64,000 nt of DNA from Rhizosphaericola mali (GCF_004337365.2 NZ_CP044016.1:4507507-4571506); one strand, 5' to 3'. Counted from the first letter of the stretch, positions 17,446 through 27,523 are shown. The notes: generated by a model from the sequence alone, not told the origin. Translations and numbers: made by a program.

Positions 17446-18744
17446 TTAATCGTTAATGTCGTATTCTTTTAATTTTCGGTACAAAGTACGTTCACTGATT
17501 CCCAAATCTAAAGCCGCATCTTTTCGTTTTCCGCGATGTTTTTTCAAGGCTTTGGTTATCAATTCTTTTTCCTTATCAATAATATTCAACGTTTCTTCCA
17601 CATTCTCGTGTTCGTTGTATCCATCATGCTCATCAGAAGTAATTACAAATGGTTGTGCATTATTGTGCGTCGTGATTTCTTCTGTTTTAAAATCATGATT
17701 TTCTGCTGGAGTATATGGCGCAGGCAAAGTTCTACCATCTGCATTGCCATTATAATCATTGAAAACCGACTGTTGCGTATATCTTTCAGATTGAGAAGCT
17801 AAGGCGGGGTTTTGAATCAGTTCTAAAAACATTTTTTTTAATTCCGTAACATCTTTTTTCATTTCAAAGAATAACTTATACAAAATCTCCCTTTCGTTGG
17901 CAAATGAAGTGCCGCCACCATTATTAGAATCTCCAGCTAGTGCAGGTAATCTATTTTCATTCTTATCAGGAATATAGGATTGCAGTGCCGTAATATCAAT
18001 TTCTTTAGTTTTACTTAATACCGAAATTTGCTCAGCAATATTTTTTAATTCACGAATATTTCCTGGCCAAGAATAATTAACTAACCAATTTTTAGCGGCA
18101 TCATCCAATTGAACGGGTGTTGTTTTATAGCGCTCAGAAAAGTCCACTACAAATTTTCTAAATAATAAAGGAATATCTTCTTTACGATCTCTTAACGCAG
18201 GTACACGAATCGGAACTGTACTCAATCGAAAATACAAATCTTGACGAAATTTGCCGGTTTGGGTAAAATCATACAAATCTCTATTCGTTGCAGCAATTAC
18301 GCGAACGTCTGTTTTTTGAACTTTCGAACTACCCACACGAATAAATTCGCCAGTTTCCAATACTCGCAATAATCTTGCTTGTGTACCAATAGGCATTTCC
18401 CCAATTTCATCTAAGAAAATAGTTCCTCCATTGACCGTTTCGAAGTAACCTTTGCGTGCGTCTACTGCTCCTGTAAATGAACCTTTTTCATGTCCAAATA
18501 ATTCCGAATCAATAGTCCCCTCAGGAATCGCACCACAGTTGACAGCGATGAAAGAATTATGTTTACGCGAAGAAAGTGAGTGAATTATCTGCGAAAATGC
18601 TTCTTTTCCCACACCACTCTCTCCGACGATCAATACACTTAAATCTGTTGCAGCGACTTGAATAGCAACATCCAATGCATGATTCAATGCAGGTGAGTTA
18701 CCGATAATTCCAAATCGATTTTTTATAGATTGAATTTCAGACAT
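17446..18744 (-). CDS. Sigma-54-dependent-type transcriptional activator (AAA+ plus Fis HTH)
   Basis: 432-residue bacterial enhancer-binding protein. AAA+ domain: Walker A GESGVGKE (41-48), sigma-54-contact loop GSFTGA (88-93, standard is GAFTGA), Walker B GGTIFLDEIGE (106-116), then ATNRDLYDF. The C-terminal Fis-type HTH contains ALKKHRGKRKDAALDLGIS and ERTLYRKLKEY. There is no N-terminal receiver, PAS or GAF domain, so activity is probably controlled by abundance or a partner. Located between miaB and lptE, 10 bases upstream of lptE. A linker of about 120 residues between AAA+ and HTH is Gln/Asn-rich. Confidence 0.93.
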   Translation of the reverse strand: MSEIQSIKNRFGIIGNSPALNHALDVAIQVAATDLSVLIVGESGVGKEAFSQIIHSLSSRKHNSFIAVNCGAIPEGTIDSELFGHEKGSFTGAVDARKGYFETVNGGTIFLDEIGEMPIGTQARLLRVLETGEFIRVGSSKVQKTDVRVIAATNRDLYDFTQTGKFRQDLYFRLSTVPIRVPALRDRKEDIPLLFRKFVVDFSERYKTTPVQLDDAAKNWLVNYSWPGNIRELKNIAEQISVLSKTKEIDITALQSYIPDKNENRLPALAGDSNNGGGTSFANEREILYKLFFEMKKDVTELKKMFLELIQNPALASQSERYTQQSVFNDYNGNADGRTLPAPYTPAENHDFKTEEITTHNNAQPFVITSDEHDGYNEHENVEETLNIIDKEKELITKALKKHRGKRKDAALDLGISERTLYRKLKEYDIND

Positions 18745-18759
18745 TATATATAATTGGGC

Positions 18760-20193
18760 TTAGATAGATTCGATTTCTCCTAATAAGGTAGCTTGCGTAC
18801 AGCTTGTAACTTTTACCATAACATAGTCTCCAGCTTGTACATCGAAATCCGCTTTAGGAAAAACGATCGTTTTATTTTGAGAACTGCGGCCTTTCCATTC
18901 TTGATCATTTTTTTTGCTTTCTCCTTCGATCAAGACTTTGTATGATTTGCCTACATCTTTTTTATTACTTTCATGGGAAAGTCTATTTTGAAGTGCTACC
19001 ACTTCCGCTAATCTTCTTTTTTTCGTTTCTTCTGGAATATCGTCTTCATACCTTCTTGCGGCAAGCGTTCCTGGACGTTCGCTATAGAAAAACATATAGC
19101 TCATATCATATTCGCTATATTCCATCAAACTCAATGTATCTTGATGATCTTCCTCAGTTTCTGTGCAGAATCCCGTGATAATATCGGAGCTAATACCACA
19201 TTCTGGAAGGATTTTTCTGATTTGGTCAATTTTTGCTTTGTACCAATCACGTGTATAAGTACGATTCATTAATTGTAATACTCTCGAGCTTCCACTTTGT
19301 AATGGCAAATGAATATAATTGCAAATATTTTCATATTTGCTAATTGTAATTAACACATCCTCTGTAATATCTTTCGGATGTGAAGTGCTAAATCTTACAC
19401 GCAAAGATGGATCTACCAACGCTACCATTTCCAATAATTGGGCAAATGTAATGGCTTTATCCATCGGATGGTTGGAATCAGTGAAATAGTAACTATCCAC
19501 ATTCTGTCCCAATAAAGTCACTTCTTTATACCCTCTTTCAAATAAATCACGCGCTTCATTAACGATAGAATGTGCATCCCGACTCCTTTCTCTACCTCTC
19601 GTAAAAGGCACAACGCAAAAACTACACATATTGTTACAACCACGCATAATAGATATAAATGCGGAAATACCATTGCTATTTAAACGTACTGGCGCAATAT
19701 CGGAATAAGTTTCCTCTCTGCTCAAAAGAACGTTGACTCCTTTTTGACCTGTTTCCGCCTCAGTGATCAAACCAGGCAAAGTTCTATAGGCATCCGGTCC
19801 AATTACTAAATCCACTAATTTTTCTTCTTCCAAAAATTTGGATTTCAATCTTTCCGCCATGCACCCCAAAACGCCTACAAGCATTCCAGGTTTTTCTTTT
19901 TTCATTTTTCTAAATTCAGTCAAGCGTTTACGGACCGTTTGTTCCGCTTTTTCTCTGATCGAACAAGTATTGATGAAAATAAGATCTGCTTCTTCCGTAT
20001 TACGTGTTGCACCAAATCCCTCGCCTTGTAAAATGGATGCAACTATCTCACTATCACTGAAATTCATGGCGCAGCCATAACTTTCAATGTAAAATTTTTT
20101 ACTATATTTATTTGGATCGTTGTCAAAAGGACTAAATGCCTCTCCTTGACGAACTTCATCTATTTTTTTGTCGGTTAATTCCAATGCTTCCAT
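18760..20193 (-). CDS. miaB: tRNA-2-methylthio-N6-dimethylallyladenosine synthase MiaB
   Basis: Radical-SAM enzyme adding the 2-methylthio group to i6A37 of tRNA. 477 residues. N-terminal UPF0004 domain with its three cluster cysteines ([28 protein letters not shown]), the radical-SAM cluster [21 protein letters not shown], and a C-terminal TRAM domain ending [17 protein letters not shown]. First gene of an operon that continues with the AAA+ activator, lptE, the acidic hypothetical gene and secG. It is divergent from the DUF3078 gene across a 141-base promoter region. Confidence 0.96.
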   Translation of the reverse strand: MEALELTDKKIDEVRQGEAFSPFDNDPNKYSKKFYIESYGCAMNFSDSEIVASILQGEGFGATRNTEEADLIFINTCSIREKAEQTVRKRLTEFRKMKKEKPGMLVGVLGCMAERLKSKFLEEEKLVDLVIGPDAYRTLPGLITEAETGQKGVNVLLSREETYSDIAPVRLNSNGISAFISIMRGCNNMCSFCVVPFTRGRERSRDAHSIVNEARDLFERGYKEVTLLGQNVDSYYFTDSNHPMDKAITFAQLLEMVALVDPSLRVRFSTSHPKDITEDVLITISKYENICNYIHLPLQSGSSRVLQLMNRTYTRDWYKAKIDQIRKILPECGISSDIITGFCTETEEDHQDTLSLMEYSEYDMSYMFFYSERPGTLAARRYEDDIPEETKKRRLAEVVALQNRLSHESNKKDVGKSYKVLIEGESKKNDQEWKGRSSQNKTIVFPKADFDVQAGDYVMVKVTSCTQATLLGEIESI

Positions 20194-20214
20194 GCCTTAA
20201 TTTGTTTCAGTGGG

Positions 20215-20222
20215 CAAAAATA
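20215..20222 (-). promoter_or_regulatory. -7 element TATTTTTG for the miaB operon
   Basis: Exact TAnnTTTG on the minus strand, 21 bases before the miaB ATG. No clear -33 box. Confidence 0.4.
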
Positions 20223-20285
20223 GATAAAAAATGGGTAAATGTCATATTGGCAGTTTATTAACAACAAAATCAATAGCCACAATTT

Positions 20286-20293
20286 TATATTTG
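20286..20293 (+). promoter_or_regulatory. -7 element TATATTTG for the DUF3078 gene
   Basis: Exact TAnnTTTG, about 40 bases before the ATG at 20335. The same 141-base gap carries the miaB promoter on the other strand. Confidence 0.45.
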
Positions 20294-20334
20294 CATGAAA
20301 AATTAAAATTATAGCTCGTTATATATTCTCTTAC

Positions 20335-21312
20335 ATGCACAGACATTTAAAAGGATTATTTTTATTTATCGCTTTAAACTGGATGCTTACTAGTCTTACG
20401 CTTGCGCAAAGTAATGTACCAGTTAGGGACTTGCCTTCCCAAATTTTTATCAATATCAGCAAAGATGATAAGGATACTGTAAAATGGGTATGGAAGAGAG
20501 GTGGTACTTCTAATCTGAATCTATCTCAAACATCATTGAGTAACTGGGCGGCTGGCGGTGAGAAATTTTCCATGTCGATTAATTCCGTTTCAAGTTTTTA
20601 TTTATATCATAGAAAAAATAAGCATACTTGGGATAATACTTTAAACTACAGTTTTGGATATATTCAAACTGCAAGTCTAGGCGGACAAAAGAATAATGAC
20701 TTATTCGATCTGGTCTCTAAATATGGAGCACAGATGGATTCTGCAAAAAAATGGTATGCGACGATTTTGCTAAATCCAATTACGCAGTTGTTTGATGGTC
20801 GAACTTATTATACAAAGGATAGTAGCAAATTAATTTCTTCGTTCTTTTCGCCAGCGTACGTAACCTTGGCCGTCGGGGCGGACTGGAAGCCGATCAAAAA
20901 AGCCTTAGATATTTTTATGTCTCCAGTAACGAGTAGAACTACTTTTATATCTAATAGCAAGTTGGCTGCACAAGGGTTGTATAGTGTAGATAGCGGTAGG
21001 CACGCTTATTATCAGTTTGGGGCATTTTCGATGATAACCTATTCGGACACGATTATGAAAAATGTAACTTATACGGGCAAGTTGAATTTATTTGCAGATT
21101 ATCTATCCAAACCTCAAAATGTCAATATTTATTTTACTAATTATTTAGTTTTTAAGGTAAATAAATATATCACAGCTAACTACACCTTAAACTTGATATA
21201 TGATGATAAAATAAAGCAATTTGGTCCGAATGGAACCAGTCCTGCATTGCAGGTTTTAAGCTCGATTGGGCTTGGCTTTGCAGTCCCAATTAAAACAGGT
21301 TACTCCCGATGA
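20335..21312 (+). CDS. DUF3078 domain outer-membrane protein
   Basis: 325 residues, signal peptide to about residue 24 (LTLAQ), then the DUF3078 signature: WKRGGTSNLNLSQTSLSNWAAGG, LYHRKNKHTWDNTLNYSFGY and SKYGAQMDSAKKWYATILL. Beta-barrel-like strand pattern with C-terminal IGLGFAVPIKTGYSR. Predicted to sit in the outer membrane; function unknown. It starts the plus-strand envelope block and precedes nadK by about 57 bases. Confidence 0.87.
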   Translation: MHRHLKGLFLFIALNWMLTSLTLAQSNVPVRDLPSQIFINISKDDKDTVKWVWKRGGTSNLNLSQTSLSNWAAGGEKFSMSINSVSSFYLYHRKNKHTWDNTLNYSFGYIQTASLGGQKNNDLFDLVSKYGAQMDSAKKWYATILLNPITQLFDGRTYYTKDSSKLISSFFSPAYVTLAVGADWKPIKKALDIFMSPVTSRTTFISNSKLAAQGLYSVDSGRHAYYQFGAFSMITYSDTIMKNVTYTGKLNLFADYLSKPQNVNIYFTNYLVFKVNKYITANYTLNLIYDDKIKQFGPNGTSPALQVLSSIGLGFAVPIKTGYSR

Positions 21313-21369
21313 CAGAATATTTTCAATTAAATGTCTTTAATTTGTAGTTCAGAATCAGAATGAAAATCG

Positions 21370-22248
21370 ATGTCCATGCAAGTTGCTATCTACAGTAGAG
21401 GTTTTGATCCAGAACAAAAAGGTGCGTTTATAAGTTTGATTTCGCAACTCAAACAGTACGGCATCAAAATCTATCTTTTTCAATCTATAGCCACTGCTTT
21501 TCCAGAAATAGTAACAGATGAAATTCACATTTTTACCGGATATCAAGATCTTCCAAATGAAATAAAGGCGTTGATAAGTATCGGTGGTGATGGCACCATC
21601 CTAGATTGTGTGACCATTGTTAGAGAAAAAGATATTCCTATTATGGGAATTAATTTTGGACGATTGGGTTTTTTGGCATCTTTGAGTAGAGATGAGTTAT
21701 CCATGGCGGTAGATGCTTTATTTAATGATTCATTTATCGTGGACAAGCGCTCTTTAGTACATGTTGATGGAGATGTACAATTGTTTGATGATATACCATT
21801 TGGATTAAACGATTTTGCTATCCTAAAAAAGGATACCTCTCCAATGATTAAAATTCATACGTTTTTAAATGGTGAATTTTTAAATACGTATTGGTGTGAT
21901 GGATTGATCGTTGCGACTCCATCGGGCTCTACTGCTTACAATCTCAGTTGTAATGGTCCTGTACTCTATCCAAATGCGCAAAGCTTTGTCATAACGCCCA
22001 TTGCTCCACACCAATTAAATGTGCGTCCGATAATTGTTCCTTGCGAAAGTATTATTTCATTTGAAGTAGAAAGTCGCGCTGATCAATTTATCTGTTCATT
22101 AGATGCGAGGCGTGCTGTCGTCGAAAAAGGAATCCAACTTGCGGTAAAAAAAGAAGCTTTTGAAGTCGGCATTATACGTCTACAAGAAAATAGCTTTTTA
22201 ACGACGATGCGCAATAAATTGGGATGGGGACTCGATAAAAGAAATTAA
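21370..22248 (+). CDS. nadK: NAD kinase
   Basis: Phosphorylates NAD to NADP, cytoplasmic. 292 residues with ISIGGDGTILD (catalytic Asp in GGDGT), the INFGRLGFLASL loop, WCDGLIVATPSGSTAYNLS and the C-terminal ITPIAPHQLNVRPIIVP. All motifs are intact. An in-frame ATG two codons later is also possible. First gene of the conserved nadK-porG-uppS-bamA order. Confidence 0.95.
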   Translation: MSMQVAIYSRGFDPEQKGAFISLISQLKQYGIKIYLFQSIATAFPEIVTDEIHIFTGYQDLPNEIKALISIGGDGTILDCVTIVREKDIPIMGINFGRLGFLASLSRDELSMAVDALFNDSFIVDKRSLVHVDGDVQLFDDIPFGLNDFAILKKDTSPMIKIHTFLNGEFLNTYWCDGLIVATPSGSTAYNLSCNGPVLYPNAQSFVITPIAPHQLNVRPIIVPCESIISFEVESRADQFICSLDARRAVVEKGIQLAVKKEAFEVGIIRLQENSFLTTMRNKLGWGLDKRN

Positions 22249-22337
22249 AAAAAATTATAAAGCAAGAAATTAAATAATATTTCGTTTATTGCTAAAATGC
22301 ATAATTTCAACATCCAAAAGGTTGAACAAATTACAAT

Positions 22338-23225
22338 ATGGTGAAAAAAATATTTTTAATGTTGGCTGTCGCATTTTCAGTGGTCACAGTATATGCTCAG
22401 AGGTACGACAGTTATCAGCATAATGGAGAAATTGGCGCATCTATAGGTCTGGCGAATTATTTCGGGGATTTAAATCCGAACGAAAAATTCAATAGAATGA
22501 AATTTAGTGGAGGTGTTTACTACCAATATTATATCAACAACTATTTTGGATTACGTGCATCTGGTAATTATGCCCGTTTGGGATATTCAGACATCTACAG
22601 TTCTAATCCAACTTACAAAGAAAGAAATCTAAGTTTTAATACAGATATTTGGGAACTTTCTGTTGCAGGTACATTTAATTTTTTCCGCTTTTTGCCTGGT
22701 ATAAAAGAATATCGTTTTACTCCGTATGTTACCGCCGGTATCGGTATATTTAATTATAACCCATATACTTATTTGAATGTGGATGGTACAGATCAAAAAG
22801 TGTATTTGCGTCCATTAGGTACAGAGGGTCAGAATAGTACTACGGAGCATGATGGAAAGAAATATGGATCTATGGCTGTAGCAATACCTCTAGGCGTCGG
22901 AGTAAAGTATGCCCTAAATGAGAATTGGAATGTATTTGCGGAGGTTAATTACAGATTAACTACCACCGATTATATTGATGATGTAAGTTCCACATATGCA
23001 GGAGCTCAAGCATTTCAAGCAAATACTTATAAAGGTAGTACCCGAGATCTTTGGTATGCATCTCAATTGCAAGATAGAAGTGCTGTCGCTAATGATGGAA
23101 CTGCTATTGGCACGAAAGGATATCAAAGGGGAAATGGAACGGGTAAAGATTCTTATATGACATTCCAAATTGGGGTATCATTTAACCTCAATGGTTATAA
23201 ATGTCCACCTCCAAGTAAGAACTAA
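22338..23225 (+). CDS. porG: DUF6089 outer-membrane protein, PorG-like
   Basis: 295 residues. Signal peptide (about 1-20, TVYAQ), then GEIGASIGLANYFGDLNPN, NYFGLRASGNYARLGYSD, NPTYKERNLSFNTDIWELS and FTPYVTAGIGIFNYNPYTYL, which match the DUF6089 beta-barrel family. In Porphyromonas the PorG protein of the type IX secretion system belongs to this group and lies directly upstream of uppS and bamA, the same order as here. I infer PorG-like from family and synteny together; type IX function in this organism is not shown by sequence alone. Confidence 0.8.
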   Translation: MVKKIFLMLAVAFSVVTVYAQRYDSYQHNGEIGASIGLANYFGDLNPNEKFNRMKFSGGVYYQYYINNYFGLRASGNYARLGYSDIYSSNPTYKERNLSFNTDIWELSVAGTFNFFRFLPGIKEYRFTPYVTAGIGIFNYNPYTYLNVDGTDQKVYLRPLGTEGQNSTTEHDGKKYGSMAVAIPLGVGVKYALNENWNVFAEVNYRLTTTDYIDDVSSTYAGAQAFQANTYKGSTRDLWYASQLQDRSAVANDGTAIGTKGYQRGNGTGKDSYMTFQIGVSFNLNGYKCPPPSKN

Positions 23226-23227
23226 AA

Positions 23228-23257
23228 TTTCGCTTTCATTCATTTTCCTTACATTTG
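23228..23257 (+). promoter_or_regulatory. Candidate promoter TTTC-N18-TACATTTG before uppS
   Basis: -7 element TACATTTG (23250-23257) exact; -33 TTTC (23228-23231) is three of four. Ends 25 bases before the uppS ATG. Confidence 0.45.
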
Positions 23258-23282
23258 CGCGCTTAAATGCAGCAAACTATTC

Positions 23283-24044
23283 ATGCAGCAGCAAGATATA
23301 TTTAGTAAGATAGACAAAAAACGACTTCCCCATCATGTAGCAATTATCATGGATGGTAATGGGCGGTGGGCCAAAAAACAAGGCAAGGATCGTTTGTTTG
23401 GGCATTTTAGTGGTGTCGAAAGTGTACGATCGGTGACAGAAGGTGCTGCTGAATTGGGTATTGAATGTCTTACTTTATACGCTTTTAGCACAGAGAATTG
23501 GGATCGTCCTCAAGCCGAAGTAGAAGGTTTGATGGCACTACTAATCAAAACAATTCATGGAGAGGTACCTACACTCAATAAGAATAATATTAGATTATTT
23601 GTAATTGGAGATAGGAGTATGTTGCCTACATCTGTACAAGAAGAATTGCAGGAGGCTTTGGATAAAACAGCTGCCAATAAAGGTTTAAAATTAATTTTGG
23701 CGTTAAGCTATAGCAGTCATTGGGAAATTAAAGAAGCTGTTAAGAAGATTGCCAAACAAATTCAAGCTGGAAATCTGGAAATTGATGATATAACAGATGA
23801 TGTAGTAGCACAAAATCTAGATACTTCAAGTTTTCCCAATCCAGAATTGATGATAAGGACGGGAGGCGAACATAGAATTAGTAATTTTTTGTTGTATCAG
23901 TTAGCTTATGCAGAATTATATTTTTGTGAAACACAATGGCCAGATTACAGAAAATCTCATTTTTTTGATGCAATCGTGGATTTTCAAAGGAGAGAAAGAC
24001 GTTTTGGTAAAACGAGTGAACAAATTCAAGAAAATTTGGATTAA
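23283..24044 (+). CDS. uppS: Undecaprenyl diphosphate synthase (isoprenyl transferase)
   Basis: Makes the C55 lipid carrier for peptidoglycan and surface glycans. 253 residues, cis-prenyltransferase motifs all present: HVAIIMDGNGRWAKKQG with catalytic Asp24, LYAFSTENWDRP, ALSYSSHWEI, and the C-terminal LMIRTGGEHRISNFLLYQLAYAEL. The GE(H)R variant of the usual GGExRxSNF still keeps the key Arg and Ser. Immediately upstream of bamA. Confidence 0.96.
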   Translation: MQQQDIFSKIDKKRLPHHVAIIMDGNGRWAKKQGKDRLFGHFSGVESVRSVTEGAAELGIECLTLYAFSTENWDRPQAEVEGLMALLIKTIHGEVPTLNKNNIRLFVIGDRSMLPTSVQEELQEALDKTAANKGLKLILALSYSSHWEIKEAVKKIAKQIQAGNLEIDDITDDVVAQNLDTSSFPNPELMIRTGGEHRISNFLLYQLAYAELYFCETQWPDYRKSHFFDAIVDFQRRERRFGKTSEQIQENLD

Positions 24045-24146
24045 ATCTTTAGCGATTTAACAAACACTTTGGATTAATACACTTAATTTGCCGTTTTTAT
24101 AGGAATTTACTTTATTAAATTAAGATTAGGAGCAAAACTCAAATTG

Positions 24147-24154
24147 TATTTTTG
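24147..24154 (+). promoter_or_regulatory. -7 element TATTTTTG touching the bamA start
   Basis: Exact TAnnTTTG ending one base before the preferred ATG (24156). If functional the transcript would begin at or just inside the start codon, so it may be coincidental. An upstream TTG at 24144 would overlap it. Confidence 0.3.
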
Positions 24155-24155
24155 G

Positions 24156-26927
24156 ATGTACAAACCATTAAAATTTATTTTACTAGGATTAATTGTAAGT
24201 TTAATACACTTATCGGTATTTGCTCAATTGCCCGTAACTACTCAAGGAGATTCCTCTAGTCAAATAACATCAATTGATGCTAATTTGATGAATATTAATA
24301 ATCAGACTACGCCTCACAAATATATCATCGCTGGTATCACAGTGACTGGTAATAATTATTTTGATTCAAGTTTGTTGATATCCGTCTCTGGGTTGGCCAT
24401 TGGTGATCAAGTTTTAATTCCTGGCGCAGATAATATATCCAAAGCTATTAATAAACTTTGGTCACAGAAATCATTTAGCGATATATCTATTTATTATACT
24501 AAATTAGTAGGTGATCAATTGTATTTGGAACTACATGTAGTAGAGCGTCCTCGTTTAACTCATATGTATTTCAAAGGAATTCCTAAGAGTCAAGCAGATG
24601 AATTAAAAAGTAAGACGGGGCTTGTATTGGGACATACAATCACGGATGATGCAAAAATCAATGCGATTTCTGCTATAAAAAAATATTATGACGAAAAAGG
24701 ATTTCGAAATAGTCATATTAGGATTCAACAAGCAAAGGATAGTTCCTATCTTAGTAATAATGGGGCGACTTTAAATATTTATGTTGACAAGGGGCAGAAA
24801 GTTAAGATTAGTGACGTATATTTTACTGGTAATCCTCAAGTTCCTACCGATCAGTTAAAAAAACAGATGAAGGGTACAAAGGAAATGGGATTAATGACTT
24901 TATACCCGGCAACCGATTCTGGAGTTTGGGGCATTAAGACACAATATCCATTTGCGGAATATTGGAAAGATCGTGGTCCGCTTCGCCCGTCTTTAACAGG
25001 TAAATTTTTAAGCCCATATTTCCGTCCTGGCAAAATTTTCAATTCTGGTAAATTTGACGAGAAAAAATATACTGAGGATAAAGAAAAAGTGATAGCCTAT
25101 TACAATAAATTAGGATATAGAGATGCGGCTATCTTGAAAGATACCATGTACTACAATTCTAAAGGAAATTTGGATATTGCTTTAAAAGTAAGAGAAGGGC
25201 GTAAATACTATTTTGGTACGATCACATGGAGAGGAAATACACTTTATTCTGACTCTATATTAAATGAAATATTAGGCGTTAAGAAGGGAGATGTATATAA
25301 TCAGGAGATCTTAAATACGAAATTAGGTATCACGATGAATCCTGAGATAGCTGATGTAAGTGGATTATATCAAAACCAAGGTTATTTATTCTTCCAAGCT
25401 AATCCTGTTGAAAGTGTATACAAAGACACGATCAACTTTGAGATTCGTTTGAATGAAGGTCCTCAGGCAACCATTAAATATGTAAGAATTGCGGGTAATG
25501 ATAAAACAAATGAACACGTAGCACGCCGTGAATTATACACTATTCCTGGTGATAAGTTTAGTCGTGAAATGTTGATTCGCTCGCAAAGACAATTGGCGAA
25601 CTTAGGTTTCTTTGATCAAGAAAAAATAACTCCAGATATACAACCTAATCAAGAAGATGGTACGGTAGATATTAACTGGGGGTTAGCCGAAAAATCGGCC
25701 GATCAATTGGAATTAAGTGCTGGTTTTGGTGGTGGTATCGGTCTGACTGGTACTTTAGGATTGACATTTAGTAATTTCTCTACAAAAAATATATTTAATA
25801 AAGATGCATGGAGTCCCCTTCCTACAGGAGACGGGCAGAAGTTGTCTTTGCGATATCAAAGTAATGGTCGTGCATATCGTTCCTACAACGTTGCCTTTAC
25901 GGAGCCTTGGCTAGGAGGGAAAAAGAGAAATGGTTTAAATGTAAGTTTAGTAGATACTAAATATTCTAATGGTTATAATTACTATACGGGTCGATATGAT
26001 TCTCAATCTGATACGACTTGGTTTAGAACCACGGGTATTACTGTTGGATATACTAAACAATTAAGATGGCCTGATGATAACTTCTCATTTGGTGTACAAT
26101 TAGGATATACACGTTATCAATTGCATAATTATTATATAGATTATTATAATTTGCCGGACTTTAGAAATGGAGCTTCTAATAATATCAATATTAAATTTAC
26201 ATTAAATAGATATACAATAAATAATCCTATATTTCCTACTAATGGATCCAATTTAATGTTGAGTGCTCAATTAACTCCTCCATACTCCTTGATTGATTCT
26301 AAAATTGCAAGTTATACAGATAGTAGAAAATATCGCTGGATTGAATATCACAAATGGAGATTTACTGGCGAATGGTATATCCCTATCGGAGCGGCACATG
26401 GAGAGGATCACAAGCAATTTGTATTGAAGATGGCAGCGAAAATGGGTTATATCGGAAAATATAATACCAATCAAAATATAGAGGTTTCTCCATTCGAAAG
26501 ATTCCAAGTGGGTAATTCGGGTTTGAGTAATACATATTCTTTCCTTGGATATGATATCATATCTCAAAGAGGTTATCCAGTATATTCAAGTTCTAACCCG
26601 ACGATCAATCCAGATCAACAACAAGCAACGAGTTATTTCACAATTTTCAATAAATATACTACTGAGTTAAGATATCCGTTAAGTTTAAATCCGTCAAGTA
26701 CGATTTATGGTTTAGCGTTCTTCGAAGCAGCCAATGGATGGTATGATTTTAAATCTTACAATCCATTCCAATTGAGAAGATCTGTAGGTTTGGGTATGCG
26801 TTTCAATTTACCAATGTTTGGTTTGTTAGGATTTGATTACGGTATTGGTTTGGATAGAATACAAAAGGGACAAGGTATAAAGGGCGCGGGTTCATTTACG
26901 TTCATGATGGGATTCGAACCAGATTAG
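24156..26927 (+). CDS. bamA: Outer-membrane protein assembly factor BamA
   Basis: Core of the BAM complex, inserting beta-barrels in the outer membrane. 923 residues from ATG 24156: signal peptide to about 26 (SVFAQ), a POTRA array (roughly 50-480; ITVTGNNYFDSSLL, ISDVYFTGNPQVP, KYVRIAGNDKTNEHVARREL), and the Omp85 barrel (about 510-923) with GFGGGIGLTGTLGLTF, FTEPWLGGKKRNGL and the final FTFMMGFEP strand. An insert of about 40 residues with GPLRPSLTGKFLSPYFRPG interrupts the POTRA region. Followed by skp-like genes seven bases away. Confidence 0.95.
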   Translation: MYKPLKFILLGLIVSLIHLSVFAQLPVTTQGDSSSQITSIDANLMNINNQTTPHKYIIAGITVTGNNYFDSSLLISVSGLAIGDQVLIPGADNISKAINKLWSQKSFSDISIYYTKLVGDQLYLELHVVERPRLTHMYFKGIPKSQADELKSKTGLVLGHTITDDAKINAISAIKKYYDEKGFRNSHIRIQQAKDSSYLSNNGATLNIYVDKGQKVKISDVYFTGNPQVPTDQLKKQMKGTKEMGLMTLYPATDSGVWGIKTQYPFAEYWKDRGPLRPSLTGKFLSPYFRPGKIFNSGKFDEKKYTEDKEKVIAYYNKLGYRDAAILKDTMYYNSKGNLDIALKVREGRKYYFGTITWRGNTLYSDSILNEILGVKKGDVYNQEILNTKLGITMNPEIADVSGLYQNQGYLFFQANPVESVYKDTINFEIRLNEGPQATIKYVRIAGNDKTNEHVARRELYTIPGDKFSREMLIRSQRQLANLGFFDQEKITPDIQPNQEDGTVDINWGLAEKSADQLELSAGFGGGIGLTGTLGLTFSNFSTKNIFNKDAWSPLPTGDGQKLSLRYQSNGRAYRSYNVAFTEPWLGGKKRNGLNVSLVDTKYSNGYNYYTGRYDSQSDTTWFRTTGITVGYTKQLRWPDDNFSFGVQLGYTRYQLHNYYIDYYNLPDFRNGASNNINIKFTLNRYTINNPIFPTNGSNLMLSAQLTPPYSLIDSKIASYTDSRKYRWIEYHKWRFTGEWYIPIGAAHGEDHKQFVLKMAAKMGYIGKYNTNQNIEVSPFERFQVGNSGLSNTYSFLGYDIISQRGYPVYSSSNPTINPDQQQATSYFTIFNKYTTELRYPLSLNPSSTIYGLAFFEAANGWYDFKSYNPFQLRRSVGLGMRFNLPMFGLLGFDYGIGLDRIQKGQGIKGAGSFTFMMGFEPD

Positions 26928-26933
26928 TAGATT

Positions 26934-27461
26934 ATGTTTAAGTATTGTAAACACTTTATTCTTTTTTTGTTTATTTGCCTAAGTATTGGCAAATCATACG
27001 GTCAACGATATGCGGTGGTTGATACCAAATATATCTTAAGTAAGATACCTGAATATCAACAAGCCGATGAAACTTTAAAATTAATAGCCAATCGTTGGCA
27101 GAAGGAACTTTCCAATGCCCAGATAGAGTTGGATCGTATGCGAAAAAATTATGAAGCGGAGCAATACATGCTTTCGGACGAATTAAAAAAGAAAAGAGAA
27201 ATTGAAATATCCAATAAGGAAAAACTACTTAGCAGACAACGTGAAAAATACTTTGGCTATGAGGGGGAAATATTTCAAGAAAGAAAAAAATTAGTACAAC
27301 CCATCCAAGATAAAATTTACAATGCCGTGCAACACATGATGGTGGCACATGGTTTGGATATTATTTTTGATAAAAGCGACGGAACTACTATTTTAGCTGC
27401 AGACCCTAAATTAAATAGAAGTGATGAAATTTTAAGCGATTTAGGAATTAAGATAAAATAA
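26934..27461 (+). CDS. OmpH/Skp family periplasmic chaperone 1
   Basis: 175 residues. Signal peptide to about 23 (KSYGQ), then YAVVDTKYILSKIPEYQQAD, the typical Skp start, a long coiled-coil region rich in K, E and R (about 50-120), and a C-terminal LNRSDEILSDLGIKIK. Holds unfolded outer-membrane proteins on their way to BamA; the position seven bases after bamA supports that. The first of two such chaperone genes. Confidence 0.92.
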   Translation: MFKYCKHFILFLFICLSIGKSYGQRYAVVDTKYILSKIPEYQQADETLKLIANRWQKELSNAQIELDRMRKNYEAEQYMLSDELKKKREIEISNKEKLLSRQREKYFGYEGEIFQERKKLVQPIQDKIYNAVQHMMVAHGLDIIFDKSDGTTILAADPKLNRSDEILSDLGIKIK

Positions 27462-27462
27462 A

Positions 27463-27493
27463 TTAGATTATTACAAAGAGTAGTTTATTTTTG
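27463..27493 (+). promoter_or_regulatory. Candidate promoter TTAG-N19-TATTTTTG before the second skp-like gene
   Basis: -33 TTAG (27463-27466) differs from TTTG at one base; spacer is 19; -7 TATTTTTG (27486-27493) is exact. Ends 30 bases before the ATG at 27524. Suggests independent expression of the second chaperone. Confidence 0.55.
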
Positions 27494-27523
27494 TTACACA
27501 AATTAAAAACAGAAAAATACAAA

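Noticed and set aside
23267-23305. Twelve-codon open frame overlapping the uppS start
   Set aside because: Out of frame with uppS, no conserved feature, and expected by chance; a leader peptide cannot be supported.
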